29,964 nt of DNA from Candidatus Zixiibacteriota bacterium (GCA_900498245.1 LS998015.1:1301216-1331179); one strand, 5' to 3'. Shown: positions 16,848 through 25,888, numbered from the stretch's first letter. Translations and numbers: made by a program. Notes: generated by a model not told the origin, from the letters alone.

Positions 16848-17474
16848 ATGGATTTGAAAGATCCCAAAATTCAGAAAATTGCCCTGGGCGTCGTCGCCTT
16901 CTTTGTCGTGGTATATTTCTGGTACTCCCGGCTGTACTCCAAATATGATGCCCAGTTGACCGGTATGACCAAGGAATATGAAACGATGATTACCAATCTC
17001 AAAAACGTGGAACTCAAATCGAAATCACTCGATGCATTGAAATTGGAATATGAGGATTTACTCGGTCGTTATCACGAAATCGAACAGCTCCTGCCCGAAG
17101 TGAAACAAATACCTTCTTTTCTGGTGCAGCTGCATACCGCTTCGTCCCTGACCGGGACCAAAATCACCAGAATCGAACCTCAGCCGATTCAGCCGGAAAG
17201 CTTCTATAATGTGGCCAGCTTTGAAGTGGAAATGACCGGGACCTATAACGATTTCGGGAAATTCATCGGGTACATCGCCAATTTTCCGTTTATCGCCAAC
17301 GTTTCCGGCCTGAAACTCACTTCCATTAACGCTGTCAATGCTGGCGCCCCTGTTCCCAACGAGGGGGAGGAACGCAACGTGGTTGGCATCGCCAAACCGA
17401 CTGTCACGGCCGATTTCATCCTCTCAACCTATTTTGTAAAACCGGAAGAGAGATTACAGGAACTGGTTATATAA
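16848..17474 (+). CDS. pilO: Type IV pilus assembly protein PilO
   Basis: PilO is the inner-membrane partner of PilN, and together they align the pilus machine with the secretin. The 208-residue product has a short cytoplasmic start, one transmembrane helix (~11-27, ALGVVAFFVVVYFWY), a coiled coil (~35-85: KEYETMITNLKNVELKSKSL, then ELLPEVKQIP) and a C-terminal ferredoxin-like domain (LHTASSLTGTKITRIEPQP; FEVEMTGTYNDFGKFIGYIA). The last motif is characteristic of PilO. GGAGAG precedes the ATG. The next gene starts 16 bases after the stop. Confidence 0.93.
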   Translation: MDLKDPKIQKIALGVVAFFVVVYFWYSRLYSKYDAQLTGMTKEYETMITNLKNVELKSKSLDALKLEYEDLLGRYHEIEQLLPEVKQIPSFLVQLHTASSLTGTKITRIEPQPIQPESFYNVASFEVEMTGTYNDFGKFIGYIANFPFIANVSGLKLTSINAVNAGAPVPNEGEERNVVGIAKPTVTADFILSTYFVKPEERLQELVI

Positions 17475-17489
17475 GGGACGAGAGGAGAA

Positions 17490-19040
17490 ATGAAAATGAA
17501 AAATATCGCGCTAATTATATCGTTATTGCTGATTTTGACCCCGGCCCTAATGGCTGAAACTTCAATCGATCAGCTGCATCTGAAACGGATTCACGGTGAG
17601 ACGGTCTTAAGAATCGATGCTTCCGGTCCCGTGCAGTTCAATCATCAGATCAAAGAGGCCGAAAACGGAAAACCGTTTCGGGTCATAATCGATCTTTTCC
17701 CGGCTGTTCATGGTCTGGGACAGAAGTCTTATACCCAACTGCCCCAGTCTGCTATCGAGGCCCTGCGAACCAGTCAGTTTTCTGTGAAACCGGAGAAAAT
17801 AGTTCGCGTCGTTCTGGACCTCCGCAAGTCTGCGGTCTATCGCATTGAGAAAAGCGGCAATTATATATTTGTGTATGTTCCCGATGCCGCGGCCGCCGAA
17901 TTTCCGGAATGGAGCAGTGCTGCCAACGCTGCCGTGAAATCGACCGCACTGGCTTCCGTAACCGGGGCCCATTCTGAAACAAATGCGACCAGGCCTGCTT
18001 CCGAGGGGCAGTCGGAGAAAGTCCCGACGCCCGACCCCGTCGTCGTAGCGGAAGAAAAGACCGCCTCGGAGTCGCCTTCGGTCGCACCGATATTCGCCGC
18101 GGAATCGGACAATTCGGTGAACGCCGAAACTAATCAGGCAAATCAGGTCGAATCTCCAGTTACGACCTCCGAGACCGGCACTCTGGCCTCTGACGAGACG
18201 CCGGTCGTACCGAGCCAGCCGGTGGCGACCAATAAATATGCTCGCGGATTTCAATCACGATTCCTGGACGAAGAGAAGTCACGGATTGAATCCAAATCCG
18301 AATCCGCACCGCTCGCTCCGAATCCCGTCGTCGCCGTCACTCCGGACGGAACCGTTGAACCGGCATCGACTCAAACTGCCGGCGATTCCGTGACGGTCGC
18401 GGCTTCCACTCCGGAAAAAACAAATCCTCCGGTCATCGCTTCGACTAGAACCGGGCAATTGGTGACCAGGGTCGAGAAGAAGGTGGCAAAAACCGAATCG
18501 GCGCCGGAAGTAAGCACCGCTGCCCCTGTGGAAGACAAGGGCAAAACCGACGATATTTATTTTGATTCCAATATTGTCGCCGGAAGCGGCTCGCCCGACG
18601 ATTTGCCGGCGATAGACACGCCGTCCGATAGCGCCGAGGGCGTTAAGCCGACTTCGCGGTTTCGTCGCGAACCGACCTTCCCGAACAAACTCAAAGGAAC
18701 AATCGTGGCCGAATTCCCCCAGCGGATGGTCATTGAATACGCTCCCGGGCAGTTCCGCGATCCGTTCGAAACCCTTATCGATGACACCAAGCGGACCGAC
18801 GGCCCGCGGGAAAATAGAATCCCCGACGTTGAAACCTCGCGTCTGGTCGGAATTCTGGAATCAACTAATGGCGACAACCGCGCTCTTCTTGAAGATATGG
18901 ATGGATTCGGCTATATCCTGAAAACCGGCGATAAAGTGAAAAAAGGTTATGTTGATAGAATAGATCCCGACAAAGCATTTTTCCAGTTATTCGAGTACGG
19001 GTGGAGCCGAACCATTGCGCTCTTCCTCGGTCATAACTAA
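17490..19040 (+). CDS. pilP: Fusion protein: N-terminal AMIN domain, long linker, C-terminal PilP domain
   Basis: This is a periplasmic link between PilNO and the secretin. The 516-residue protein begins with a signal peptide (MKMKNIALIISLLLILTPAL). Residues ~22-130 form an AMIN domain (VLRIDASGPVQFNHQI; FRVIIDLFPAV; KIVRVVLDLRKS), which is normally found at the N-terminus of PilQ. Residues ~135-390 are a Ser/Thr/Pro/Glu/Ala-rich disordered linker. Residues ~395-516 match PilP: FRDPFETLID, SRLVGILES, GFGYILKTGDKV, KKGYVDRIDPDKAFFQLFE. There is no lipobox, unlike many PilP proteins. AGGAG precedes the start, and the stop overlaps a possible pilQ ATG by one base. Calling the whole protein PilP is a judgement based on its C-terminal domain and position. 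Confidence 0.85.
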   Translation: MKMKNIALIISLLLILTPALMAETSIDQLHLKRIHGETVLRIDASGPVQFNHQIKEAENGKPFRVIIDLFPAVHGLGQKSYTQLPQSAIEALRTSQFSVKPEKIVRVVLDLRKSAVYRIEKSGNYIFVYVPDAAAAEFPEWSSAANAAVKSTALASVTGAHSETNATRPASEGQSEKVPTPDPVVVAEEKTASESPSVAPIFAAESDNSVNAETNQANQVESPVTTSETGTLASDETPVVPSQPVATNKYARGFQSRFLDEEKSRIESKSESAPLAPNPVVAVTPDGTVEPASTQTAGDSVTVAASTPEKTNPPVIASTRTGQLVTRVEKKVAKTESAPEVSTAAPVEDKGKTDDIYFDSNIVAGSGSPDDLPAIDTPSDSAEGVKPTSRFRREPTFPNKLKGTIVAEFPQRMVIEYAPGQFRDPFETLIDDTKRTDGPRENRIPDVETSRLVGILESTNGDNRALLEDMDGFGYILKTGDKVKKGYVDRIDPDKAFFQLFEYGWSRTIALFLGHN

Positions 19041-19057
19041 TGAAAGGCGGCGATAAT

Positions 19058-20362
19058 ATGAAAAATAGTGGATTTCTCAAATATGGATTGTTCTTGACGC
19101 TCCTGATTCTTCTGGTAAGCGTAGGCAGCATTGCGATGGCCCAGCATACCCCGAGCGGTACCGCGGCCAAGGATCCGTCAGTGCCGATTGAAAATCTTAC
19201 CTTCCAGGCCGCCGACATTCGTGCCGTCATCCGTTTTCTGGCCGACTATGGCCGAGTCAATGTCGTGGTCGCTCCCAACGTCCAGGGCAGTGTCACCATA
19301 AACCTGCGCAACGTTATGTGGGATCAGGCCCTGAAGATTATCGGCCAAACCTATGATCTGTCGATCGTTTTCGAAACCGACGGCTATATCAGGGTCCTGC
19401 CTTCCGCCGATTATCGTAAAGAACAGACGGAAAACGAAAAGCATAAATTAGAGAAGGAAACTCTGGCGCGCCTTGACGTCAAGATTGTTCAATTGGCCAA
19501 TACCGCCGCCGATGAAATCGTAAAATCGATCAAATCTTTAATGACCGAGCGCGGTAAAGTCGATGCCGATGAGCGCACCAATTCCGTCATTCTCCAGGAA
19601 GTTCCGGAAAACATGGATAGGGTCATCGGTTTCATAAAGGAACTTGATAAGCCGGCCCGGCAGATTAAAATCTCCGCTCAAATTCTGGAAATCTCTTCGA
19701 CCGATGAGAGCGAACTTGGCGTCGATTGGACGTCAGGTGGAAGTTATGTTCCCAATGCCGATCGCTCTATCACGCAGACCGTCACCCAGAACGGCGATCG
19801 CGTGACCGACAAGTTCATCCAATACAACGTCGTCGCTCTCCAGAGGGGCTGGGATATAAATGCCACCATTTCAGCCATTGTAACCGCCGGCAAAGGTAAG
19901 ATTATCGCCCATCCCGAAATTACTACGATTGACAATAAAGAGGCTCGTATTCAGATGGGGCAGAGAGTGCCGGTCAAGCAGTTTGACCAGTCCGGGAATG
20001 TCGTCATTCAATTCGAAGAAGTCGGTACGATATTGAAGGTCACCCCGCATATCACGGCCGAGAACCAGATTCTTATGCACTTGATGCCGGAAAGAAGCAC
20101 CCTTCAGCCCGACGCCTCCGGTATTATTATCAACACCAATAATGCCGAAACCAATGTCGTCGTCAATAACGGACAGACTGCCGTCATCGGCGGCTTGACC
20201 ACCCAGGACGAAACCGAATCGAAAATCGGCTTGCCGGTTCTTAAGGACCTCCCCTTAATAGGGGCGCTATTCAGCTATAAGCAGAAATCGGTCGAAAATC
20301 GTGACCTCGTCATATTCGTTACCCCCACTATCGTGGAACAGGACCTGGCTGAAGGTCACTAA
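19058..20362 (+). CDS. pilQ: Secretin PilQ, short form without AMIN domain
   Basis: This is the outer-membrane secretin pore through which the pilus passes. I start at ATG 19058 (434 aa): AAAGGCGG lies at 19043-19050 and a clean signal peptide follows (MKNSGFLKYGLFLTLLILLV). The alternative ATG 19040 overlaps the previous stop but has no ribosome site. Residues ~35-105 are the STN/N0 domain (IENLTFQAADIRAVIRFLAD). Residues ~130-210 are N1 (VKIVQLANTAADEIVKSIKS). Residues ~215-425 are the secretin domain, with the signature VPVKQF..., VVVNNGQTAVIGGL and GLPVLKDLPLIGALF. Most PilQ proteins are longer because they carry AMIN repeats at the N-terminus, and that domain is on the upstream gene product here. 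Confidence 0.94.
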   Translation: MKNSGFLKYGLFLTLLILLVSVGSIAMAQHTPSGTAAKDPSVPIENLTFQAADIRAVIRFLADYGRVNVVVAPNVQGSVTINLRNVMWDQALKIIGQTYDLSIVFETDGYIRVLPSADYRKEQTENEKHKLEKETLARLDVKIVQLANTAADEIVKSIKSLMTERGKVDADERTNSVILQEVPENMDRVIGFIKELDKPARQIKISAQILEISSTDESELGVDWTSGGSYVPNADRSITQTVTQNGDRVTDKFIQYNVVALQRGWDINATISAIVTAGKGKIIAHPEITTIDNKEARIQMGQRVPVKQFDQSGNVVIQFEEVGTILKVTPHITAENQILMHLMPERSTLQPDASGIIINTNNAETNVVVNNGQTAVIGGLTTQDETESKIGLPVLKDLPLIGALFSYKQKSVENRDLVIFVTPTIVEQDLAEGH

Positions 20363-20384
20363 AATACCCGATCAGACTTAATGG

Positions 20385-20411
20385 AAAACCCGCTTCGGCG
20401 GGTTTTCTTTT
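20385..20411 (+). terminator. Intrinsic terminator after pilQ
   Basis: AAAACCCGC (20385-20393), UUCG-type loop TTCG, GCGGGTTTT (20398-20406), then CTTTT. The stem is a perfect 9 bp and ends the pil transcript. Confidence 0.9.
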
Positions 20412-20514
20412 GGCTAAATCCGAATCGAATTATTCCGATAATCTATATAGGTTAATGGACTGATTAAAAATCAATCGATGAACTGAACTCATTTCTATAA
20501 AAACAGGAGTTATG

Positions 20515-22605
20515 ATGAAACTCAGAGCTATTTTGTCGATTCTGCTTCTCCTGGCCCTGGCCGTTGTCACGATTACCGGATGCAGTTCCAATTCCACCTC
20601 GAATAAGAGCGATGGAACACTGCAGGTTTCCAGCGTGACCGCCAGCCCCGCCAGCATTAGTGTCGGAAGCACTTCGGTCGTTGAAGCCGAAATCAGCGAC
20701 GGTACCAATCCTCTATCCAATCGGGTGGTCACATTCTCAGTTACCCCCGAAGGTTCAGGATATTTTACACCGGCGTTCGATACCAGTGATGCCGACGGCA
20801 TCGTGGCGTCCATTTTTACTGCGACCCAGACCGGCAGTGCCGTTCTTACCGCGACTGTCAGCTCAACCTCGCGCAATGTCTCGGTCAGTATCGTCTCCTC
20901 GGGCCACTCCGGCACCGGAAATGTCGATTTGGCCGTTACCCCATCTATGCTGTTGGCCGATGGCCTGTCGACTTCACAGGTTACGGTGACTGTCAGAGAC
21001 GCCAATGCTCAGCCGGTGCCTGATTCGACCGTGGTTCGCCTTGTCGCCGGTGAGAAATTCGTCGATGTTGATAATAACGGTTATTTCACTTCCGGTGTCG
21101 ATTCGGTTGTGTATGACGCTATTCCCAACGGGCATTGGGACGCCATCGGTTTCATACCCTCGACAGCAGTGACCAGTGGCGGTACCGGGCAGGCGGTGGT
21201 CAATTATACCTCCGGCACCGAGGCCGTATCCGTTTATATTAGGGCCACTGTCGATGACCCCAGTGTCTCAGGAAACGCCGAAACCTCGGTCCAGCTGACC
21301 CCCAACGCTTCTATCGCCAGCATTTCAATGATGGCCCAGGATATTCATATGGCTGTCAAATCCACCGGCGGCATTGAGAATTCGGCGATATACGCGACTG
21401 GTTATGACGCCAACGGCAATCCGGTTCCGGAAGGCCTGCAGATTTCGTTTATTATTACCGATGGCCCCGGCGGTGGGGAACATCTCGGTGTTTCCGGCTA
21501 CGGCCCCTATGTGGCTTCCACTAATGCCATGGGCGTCGCCAAGTGCCCCATTGCCTCCGGCACAATTTCCGGAACGGTTCGAATTCGGGCCTATTCCGAT
21601 ACGGTTCTCTCCAATGCCACCCAGATAATGGTTCATGCCGGTCCTCCGGCGCATATTATCGTCGGCGCCGAGGCATGCAATGTCCAGTACTGGGGCTGGA
21701 TTAATAAGAAAGTTCAGGTTACCGCTGTCGCTTCCGATATTTATCACAATCCGGTTGCCGACTCTACCGCCATATACTTCTCGTGCGATGAAGGGACGAT
21801 CATGGCCCATGAAGCAAGAACCGAGGATGAACAGGGAATAGCCACCTCCTGGTGGATTTCTGGTTATGAAGACCCTGCCGCTGATGGAATCGTTGAAGTT
21901 TTTGCCTCTACTAACGGGGGGACCCTTGCGGATACCGGGTATTTCACCAACTCGTGGCTTCCGGATACCCTCTGGTTCGTGAATTTCCCCGGTTCCATTA
22001 TTTGCGATGGCAAAACCAGCAAGACCTTCTATTTGGAAATTCGCGATGTGAACGGCAATTATGTCCTTGATCAGACCGAAATCGACCTCGAAGCGGATCT
22101 GTTGAATGTTGCTTCCGGTGTCGTGCAGGATGGCTGCACGGCTTCTCGCGTCAAGACTTTTCTCACGTCCGTCGTTCTTGGATATGATTATTCAATAACC
22201 GGTTCAGCCGACGATGGTATCGGAGCTATTGATTTTGTGACCGCCAGCTACAAGAGCGTGGCGGGCGTGGGGATGCCATGCACCCTCCTTACCGGCCCGG
22301 CCTATTACAGCGGCTGCATTCTCGATGTCCCTCAGACCGTAAATTACAGCACCACCGTGCCGATTTCAGCCACCATTAAGGATCGCTGGGGCAATCCGCT
22401 TGGCGATCACCTGCTGGTGGCCAGCATTACCGGTGGCGGAACTATAAGCAACGGTTCCCAGCGCACTAATATGTATGGTGAGGCCTCCGGCTTCCTTTAT
22501 AACGCTCCGGCCGATACGACCATTAAATCGGTCATATTGCAGTTGCACGATCTTGATCTGCGGGGCAGTATTACCATGACCAAGACAATATCCCTGTCCA
22601 AATAA
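20515..22605 (+). CDS. Large lipoprotein with Big_1 (bacterial Ig-like) repeats
   Basis: This is a surface or periplasmic lipoprotein of 696 residues. The signal MKLRAILSILLLLALAVVTITGC ends in the lipobox TITGC (Cys23). The rest is a chain of Ig-like beta-sandwich repeats of the invasin/intimin Big_1 type. Repeats share patterns such as ISVGSTSVVEAEISDG, LADGLSTSQVTVTVRDANAQ, VPDSTVVRL, AMGVAKCPIAS and IKDRWGNPLGDHLLVASITG. I count roughly five to six units. I prefer ATG 20515 over 20512 because AGGAG at 20505-20509 then has a 5-base spacing. It lies behind the pilQ terminator and so forms its own transcript. Location beside the pilus genes suggests an adhesive or pilus-associated role, but that is inference only. 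Confidence 0.85.
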   Translation: MKLRAILSILLLLALAVVTITGCSSNSTSNKSDGTLQVSSVTASPASISVGSTSVVEAEISDGTNPLSNRVVTFSVTPEGSGYFTPAFDTSDADGIVASIFTATQTGSAVLTATVSSTSRNVSVSIVSSGHSGTGNVDLAVTPSMLLADGLSTSQVTVTVRDANAQPVPDSTVVRLVAGEKFVDVDNNGYFTSGVDSVVYDAIPNGHWDAIGFIPSTAVTSGGTGQAVVNYTSGTEAVSVYIRATVDDPSVSGNAETSVQLTPNASIASISMMAQDIHMAVKSTGGIENSAIYATGYDANGNPVPEGLQISFIITDGPGGGEHLGVSGYGPYVASTNAMGVAKCPIASGTISGTVRIRAYSDTVLSNATQIMVHAGPPAHIIVGAEACNVQYWGWINKKVQVTAVASDIYHNPVADSTAIYFSCDEGTIMAHEARTEDEQGIATSWWISGYEDPAADGIVEVFASTNGGTLADTGYFTNSWLPDTLWFVNFPGSIICDGKTSKTFYLEIRDVNGNYVLDQTEIDLEADLLNVASGVVQDGCTASRVKTFLTSVVLGYDYSITGSADDGIGAIDFVTASYKSVAGVGMPCTLLTGPAYYSGCILDVPQTVNYSTTVPISATIKDRWGNPLGDHLLVASITGGGTISNGSQRTNMYGEASGFLYNAPADTTIKSVILQLHDLDLRGSITMTKTISLSK

Positions 22606-22629
22606 GTTTACTCCTGTTTTGTTTCGAAA

Positions 22630-22670
22630 GGGTCATTTCCGCTGTCCGCGGAGATGGCCCTTAATTTTTT
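22630..22670 (+). terminator. Intrinsic terminator after the Big_1 lipoprotein gene
   Basis: GGGTCATTTCCGC (22630-22642), loop TGTCC, GCGGAGATGGCCC (22648-22660). The stem is 13 bp, complete if two G-U pairs are allowed, and is followed by TTAATTTTTT. Confidence 0.85.
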
Positions 22671-22686
22671 GGTGTAAAAATGGGAC

Positions 22687-22713
22687 TTGGAGAATTGTGT
22701 TCCACCGTATAAA
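22687..22713 (+). promoter_or_regulatory. Possible near-leaderless promoter of the acyl-CoA ligase gene
   Basis: TATAAA at 22708-22713 lies 8 bases before the ATG at 22722, with TTGGAG 15 bases upstream of it (22687-22692). No Shine-Dalgarno sequence is present. The spacing is short for sigma-70, so this is weaker than the smpB and rlmN cases. Confidence 0.25.
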
Positions 22714-22721
22714 TTTATGCC

Positions 22722-24401
22722 ATGTTAAAATTGAATTCGTCGGCAATCGCCGCCTCATCCTCCGTGCCCCAGTCGGTTCTGAATACCTGTGCCCGATATC
22801 CTGATCACGGGGCGCTCATAGGAAAGGCCGGCGCCCGCTCATACACCTATCGGCAACTGGCGGATGCCGTAACCCATTTATCCGGCGGACTGAAACATCT
22901 TGGATTGAGCCATGGGGACCGCGTCGGAATTTTGTCCGAAAATTGTCCCGAATGGGGCCTTGCCTACCTCGCCGTTCAAGTGGCGGGGGGAGTTGTCGTT
23001 CCTTTTGATATTCTCTGGAAAGAGACTGAACTCTCCCTGATTCTCGGGGTCTCGGGAGTAAAATTTCTCTTTTGTGCCGCCAAAAGCCGCGATTTGATCG
23101 ATCATATTATTCAATCGAAACTATTACCGGTTACCGTTATCAATTTTGATAAGGGAACCGGGCCGACATTTGAGACACTTCTTGGCTCGGATCCCTATTG
23201 GTCCGATGAAACCCGCCGCGGTGATATCGCCTCTCTGATATATACTTCCGGAACCACCGGCGACCCCAAGGGCGTAATATTGACCCACGATAATATTCTT
23301 TCTGATATCGAAGGGATGGTCGATGCTTTGGTGATCTATCCCGATGATATTTTTCTCTCGGTGCTTCCTCTGCATCACACCCTGGAATCGACCTGCGGTT
23401 TCATACTCCCTCTCTGTCTGGGACTCACGGTGGTTTTCTCACGTTCCCTTAAGTCGCGAGACATTCTTGAAGATATCAAAAACAACCGTGTCACCTTTCT
23501 TATCGCTGTACCTCTCTTATTCGAAAAAGTCTATAATTCCATAGAAAAGAAAATTCAGGAACTTCCTGTAATTCGTCGCCTGACCATTCGATTGCTGTAT
23601 CTAATCAGCAAATTCTCCTGGAAAATCGGGCTGAATGCCGGGCGCCTGCTTTTCAAGTCGTTTCGGATAAAAACCGGCCTGCATTCCATCGGCCTGTTTG
23701 TCTCCGGCGGCGCCCCTCTTCCTCCTGAAATATCGGAGTGGTTCAATTTGATTGGATTCGATTTCCTGGAAGGTTATGGCCTGACCGAGTGTTCGCCGGT
23801 GGTCGCCGTCAATCGGCCCGGTGATATCCGCTTTGGTTCGGTGGGCCCCGCCCTACCCAATATGCAAATTGCCATTGACAATCCGTCGCGCGACGGCATC
23901 GGCGAAATCAAGGTCAAAGGACGAATAACAACTCCCGGCTATATCGATAATCCCAATGCAACGGCCGCCCTCTTGAAAGATGCCTGGCTCTATACCGGCG
24001 ATATGGGCAAAATTGCCGGTGGGCATCTTTACATCACCGGAAGAAAGAAAAACCTGATCGTGAGTTCGGCCGGGAAAAATATCTATCCCGAGGAAATCGA
24101 ATCGGCCCTCCATATGTCCCCCTTCATTCTCGAATCGATCGTCCTAGGCCGCAAGCGGGAAAACAAAATGGGAGAGGAAATCTTCGCCTTGATCGTCCCC
24201 AATCTCGAAAATATAAAGCAGACTATACACGATCTGGAAAATCCGCTGGATCAATCCAGTCTTCATGCCATAATAGAAAACGAAGTAAAAATCGCCAATG
24301 AACGGCTGGCGGATTATAAAAAACTGAACCGTTTCGAAATCCGCCTTGAGGAATTCGAAAAGACTTCCACCCGCAAAATCAGACGTGCCATTTATAAATA
24401 A
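22722..24401 (+). CDS. AMP-dependent ligase, long-chain acyl-CoA synthetase-like
   Basis: This enzyme would activate a carboxylic acid, most likely a fatty acid, as acyl-AMP and then acyl-CoA. The 559-residue protein carries the ANL-superfamily motifs in order: YTSGTTGDPKGV at 174-185, GYGLTECSPVVAVN near 352, YTGDMGKI and ITGRKKNLIVSSAGKNIYPE near 425-460, and a C-terminal Lys in TSTRKIRRAIYK. A helix-rich insertion (SIEKKIQELPVIRRLTIRLL) and the SGGAPLPPEISEWF block resemble long-chain ligases. Chain-length preference cannot be read. No Shine-Dalgarno sequence is seen. yjbQ begins 3 bases after the stop, so the two genes are almost certainly co-transcribed. Confidence 0.9.
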   Translation: MLKLNSSAIAASSSVPQSVLNTCARYPDHGALIGKAGARSYTYRQLADAVTHLSGGLKHLGLSHGDRVGILSENCPEWGLAYLAVQVAGGVVVPFDILWKETELSLILGVSGVKFLFCAAKSRDLIDHIIQSKLLPVTVINFDKGTGPTFETLLGSDPYWSDETRRGDIASLIYTSGTTGDPKGVILTHDNILSDIEGMVDALVIYPDDIFLSVLPLHHTLESTCGFILPLCLGLTVVFSRSLKSRDILEDIKNNRVTFLIAVPLLFEKVYNSIEKKIQELPVIRRLTIRLLYLISKFSWKIGLNAGRLLFKSFRIKTGLHSIGLFVSGGAPLPPEISEWFNLIGFDFLEGYGLTECSPVVAVNRPGDIRFGSVGPALPNMQIAIDNPSRDGIGEIKVKGRITTPGYIDNPNATAALLKDAWLYTGDMGKIAGGHLYITGRKKNLIVSSAGKNIYPEEIESALHMSPFILESIVLGRKRENKMGEEIFALIVPNLENIKQTIHDLENPLDQSSLHAIIENEVKIANERLADYKKLNRFEIRLEEFEKTSTRKIRRAIYK

Positions 24402-24404
24402 ACG

Positions 24405-24821
24405 ATGATTAAAACTGTGGAAATCAATTTCTCAACTGCTGGCAACGGGCATATAATCAATCTTACTGATCGCATTGAAGAGGCCATCAACTCAACAAAA
24501 ATATCTCAGGGAATAGCCGTCGTTTTCGTCCCCGGGTCCACGGCGGGATTGACCACTATCGAATTTGAACCGGGCCTGATGAAAGACCTTCCTGAGTTTT
24601 TTGAGAAAATTATCCCATCCAATACTCCTTACCACCATGACCTCACCTGGCATGACGGTAACGGTTTTTCTCACCTGCGAGCCGCTCTTATCGGACCCGA
24701 TCTTACCATCCCTTTTTCCAATCGTAAAATGCACCTCGGGACCTGGCAGCAAATAGTCTTTCTGGAATTTGACAATCGGAGCCGACGGCGAAGTGCTGTA
24801 ATTCAAATTATTGGAGATTAA
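24405..24821 (+). CDS. YjbQ family protein (UPF0047)
   Basis: This is a small conserved protein of 138 residues. The family signature is nearly complete: VPGSTAGLTTIEFEPGLMKD, then LPEFFEKIIPSNTPYHHD, WHDGNGFSHLRAALIGP, KMHLGTWQQIVFLEFDNRSR. Members form trimers. Some have weak thiamin-phosphate synthase activity, but the physiological role is not settled, so I give no reaction. The conserved His and Glu residues that could bind metal are kept (H in HHD, H in SHLRA, E in LEFD). It starts 3 bases after the ligase stop, and the mtnA start codon lies one base after its own stop. The mtnA ribosome site GGAG is inside the end of this gene, which implies coupling. Confidence 0.88.
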   Translation: MIKTVEINFSTAGNGHIINLTDRIEEAINSTKISQGIAVVFVPGSTAGLTTIEFEPGLMKDLPEFFEKIIPSNTPYHHDLTWHDGNGFSHLRAALIGPDLTIPFSNRKMHLGTWQQIVFLEFDNRSRRRSAVIQIIGD

Positions 24822-24822
24822 A

Positions 24823-25836
24823 ATGAATTTTAAAACGATAGAATCGCTCGACGGAAAATTACGCATCCTCGACCAGCGTCAACTGCCCCTTAATGTCACA
24901 TACAACATTTATGATGATTATCGAGATATCATTGCATCAATCAAAGTCCTGGAAATCCGGGGAGCCCCCGCCATAGGCATCGCCGGGGCTTTTGCCCTCG
25001 CCATCGCCGCGAACGCGAGAGTCAAGGCCGATATTGATCATCTCAAGCGGATTCTTACCGATATCGCTTCCGAAATCAAGGTGGCCCGCCCGACCGCTGT
25101 CAATCTTGCCTGGGCGGTCGACCGGACTCTTAATATTGCTCACGCCTATGACGGTGATAATCTGGGCGAATTTCGCCAATACCTTTGGGATGAGGCCGTC
25201 GCCATCCTGAAAGAAGATGAATCTATGTGCCGCGCCATCGGCGAAAACGGCGCCGGGCTGATAAAAGACGGAGACAGCATTCTGACCCACTGCAATGCCG
25301 GTGCTCTCGCTACCGGCGGCATCGGGACTGCCCTCGGTGTCATCTATACCGCCCATGAAGAAGACAAACGGATAAAAGTTTATGCCGATGAGACCCGCCC
25401 CGTCCTTCAAGGCGCTCGGCTGACCGCCTGGGAACTTCAGCAGGAAGGAATCGATGTCACTCTCATTTGCGATAACATGGCCGGATTCCTGATGAAGCAG
25501 GGGAAAATAAATCTCGTTATTGTCGGTGCCGACCGTATCGCCAAAAACGGCGATTTCGCCAATAAAATCGGGACCTATTCCGTGGCGGTGCTGGCCAAAG
25601 ATCATAGCGTTCCCTTCTATGTAGCCGCTCCATCATCAACCTTCGATAATAACATCGCCACCGGTGCCGATATCCCCATTGAGGAGCGCGACCCCTGTGA
25701 GATCACCCATTGGGGTAACCACCAAACCGCTCCCGATGGCATAAAAGTCTATAATCCGGCTTTTGATGTGACGCCCAACGAACTTGTCTCGGCCTATATA
25801 ACCGACAGGGGCCTGACTCCCGGCGGAAGAGAATAG
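24823..25836 (+). CDS. mtnA: S-methyl-5-thioribose-1-phosphate isomerase
   Basis: This enzyme converts methylthioribose-1-phosphate to methylthioribulose-1-phosphate in the methionine salvage pathway. The 337-residue product shows LEIRGAPAIGIAGAFALA (~41-60), the active-site Cys157 in LTHCNAGALATGGIGTALG, YADETRPVLQGARLTAWEL (~187-205) and Asp237 in GADRIAKNGDFANKIGTY. These separate MtnA from plain eIF2B subunits; a ribose-1,5-bisphosphate isomerase is a less likely alternative. ATG 24823 is preceded by GGAG with 6 bases between. No other methionine salvage gene is in the window. It closes the ligase-yjbQ-mtnA operon, and the nearest hairpin terminator is at 25972-26001. Confidence 0.93.
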   Translation: MNFKTIESLDGKLRILDQRQLPLNVTYNIYDDYRDIIASIKVLEIRGAPAIGIAGAFALAIAANARVKADIDHLKRILTDIASEIKVARPTAVNLAWAVDRTLNIAHAYDGDNLGEFRQYLWDEAVAILKEDESMCRAIGENGAGLIKDGDSILTHCNAGALATGGIGTALGVIYTAHEEDKRIKVYADETRPVLQGARLTAWELQQEGIDVTLICDNMAGFLMKQGKINLVIVGADRIAKNGDFANKIGTYSVAVLAKDHSVPFYVAAPSSTFDNNIATGADIPIEERDPCEITHWGNHQTAPDGIKVYNPAFDVTPNELVSAYITDRGLTPGGRE

Positions 25837-25851
25837 CCCTTTCAAATTCTG

Positions 25852-25879
25852 TTGACTTCTGGCGGCCGCTCGATATATT
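25852..25879 (+). promoter_or_regulatory. Putative promoter upstream of the MIO lyase (TTGACT-16-TATATT)
   Basis: TTGACT at 25852-25857 and TATATT at 25874-25879 are 16 bases apart. Transcription would begin near 25886, leaving a leader of about 170 bases before the lyase ATG at 26057. A 35-codon ORF begins 9 bases after the -10. Confidence 0.45.
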
Positions 25880-25888
25880 TCAACTGCC

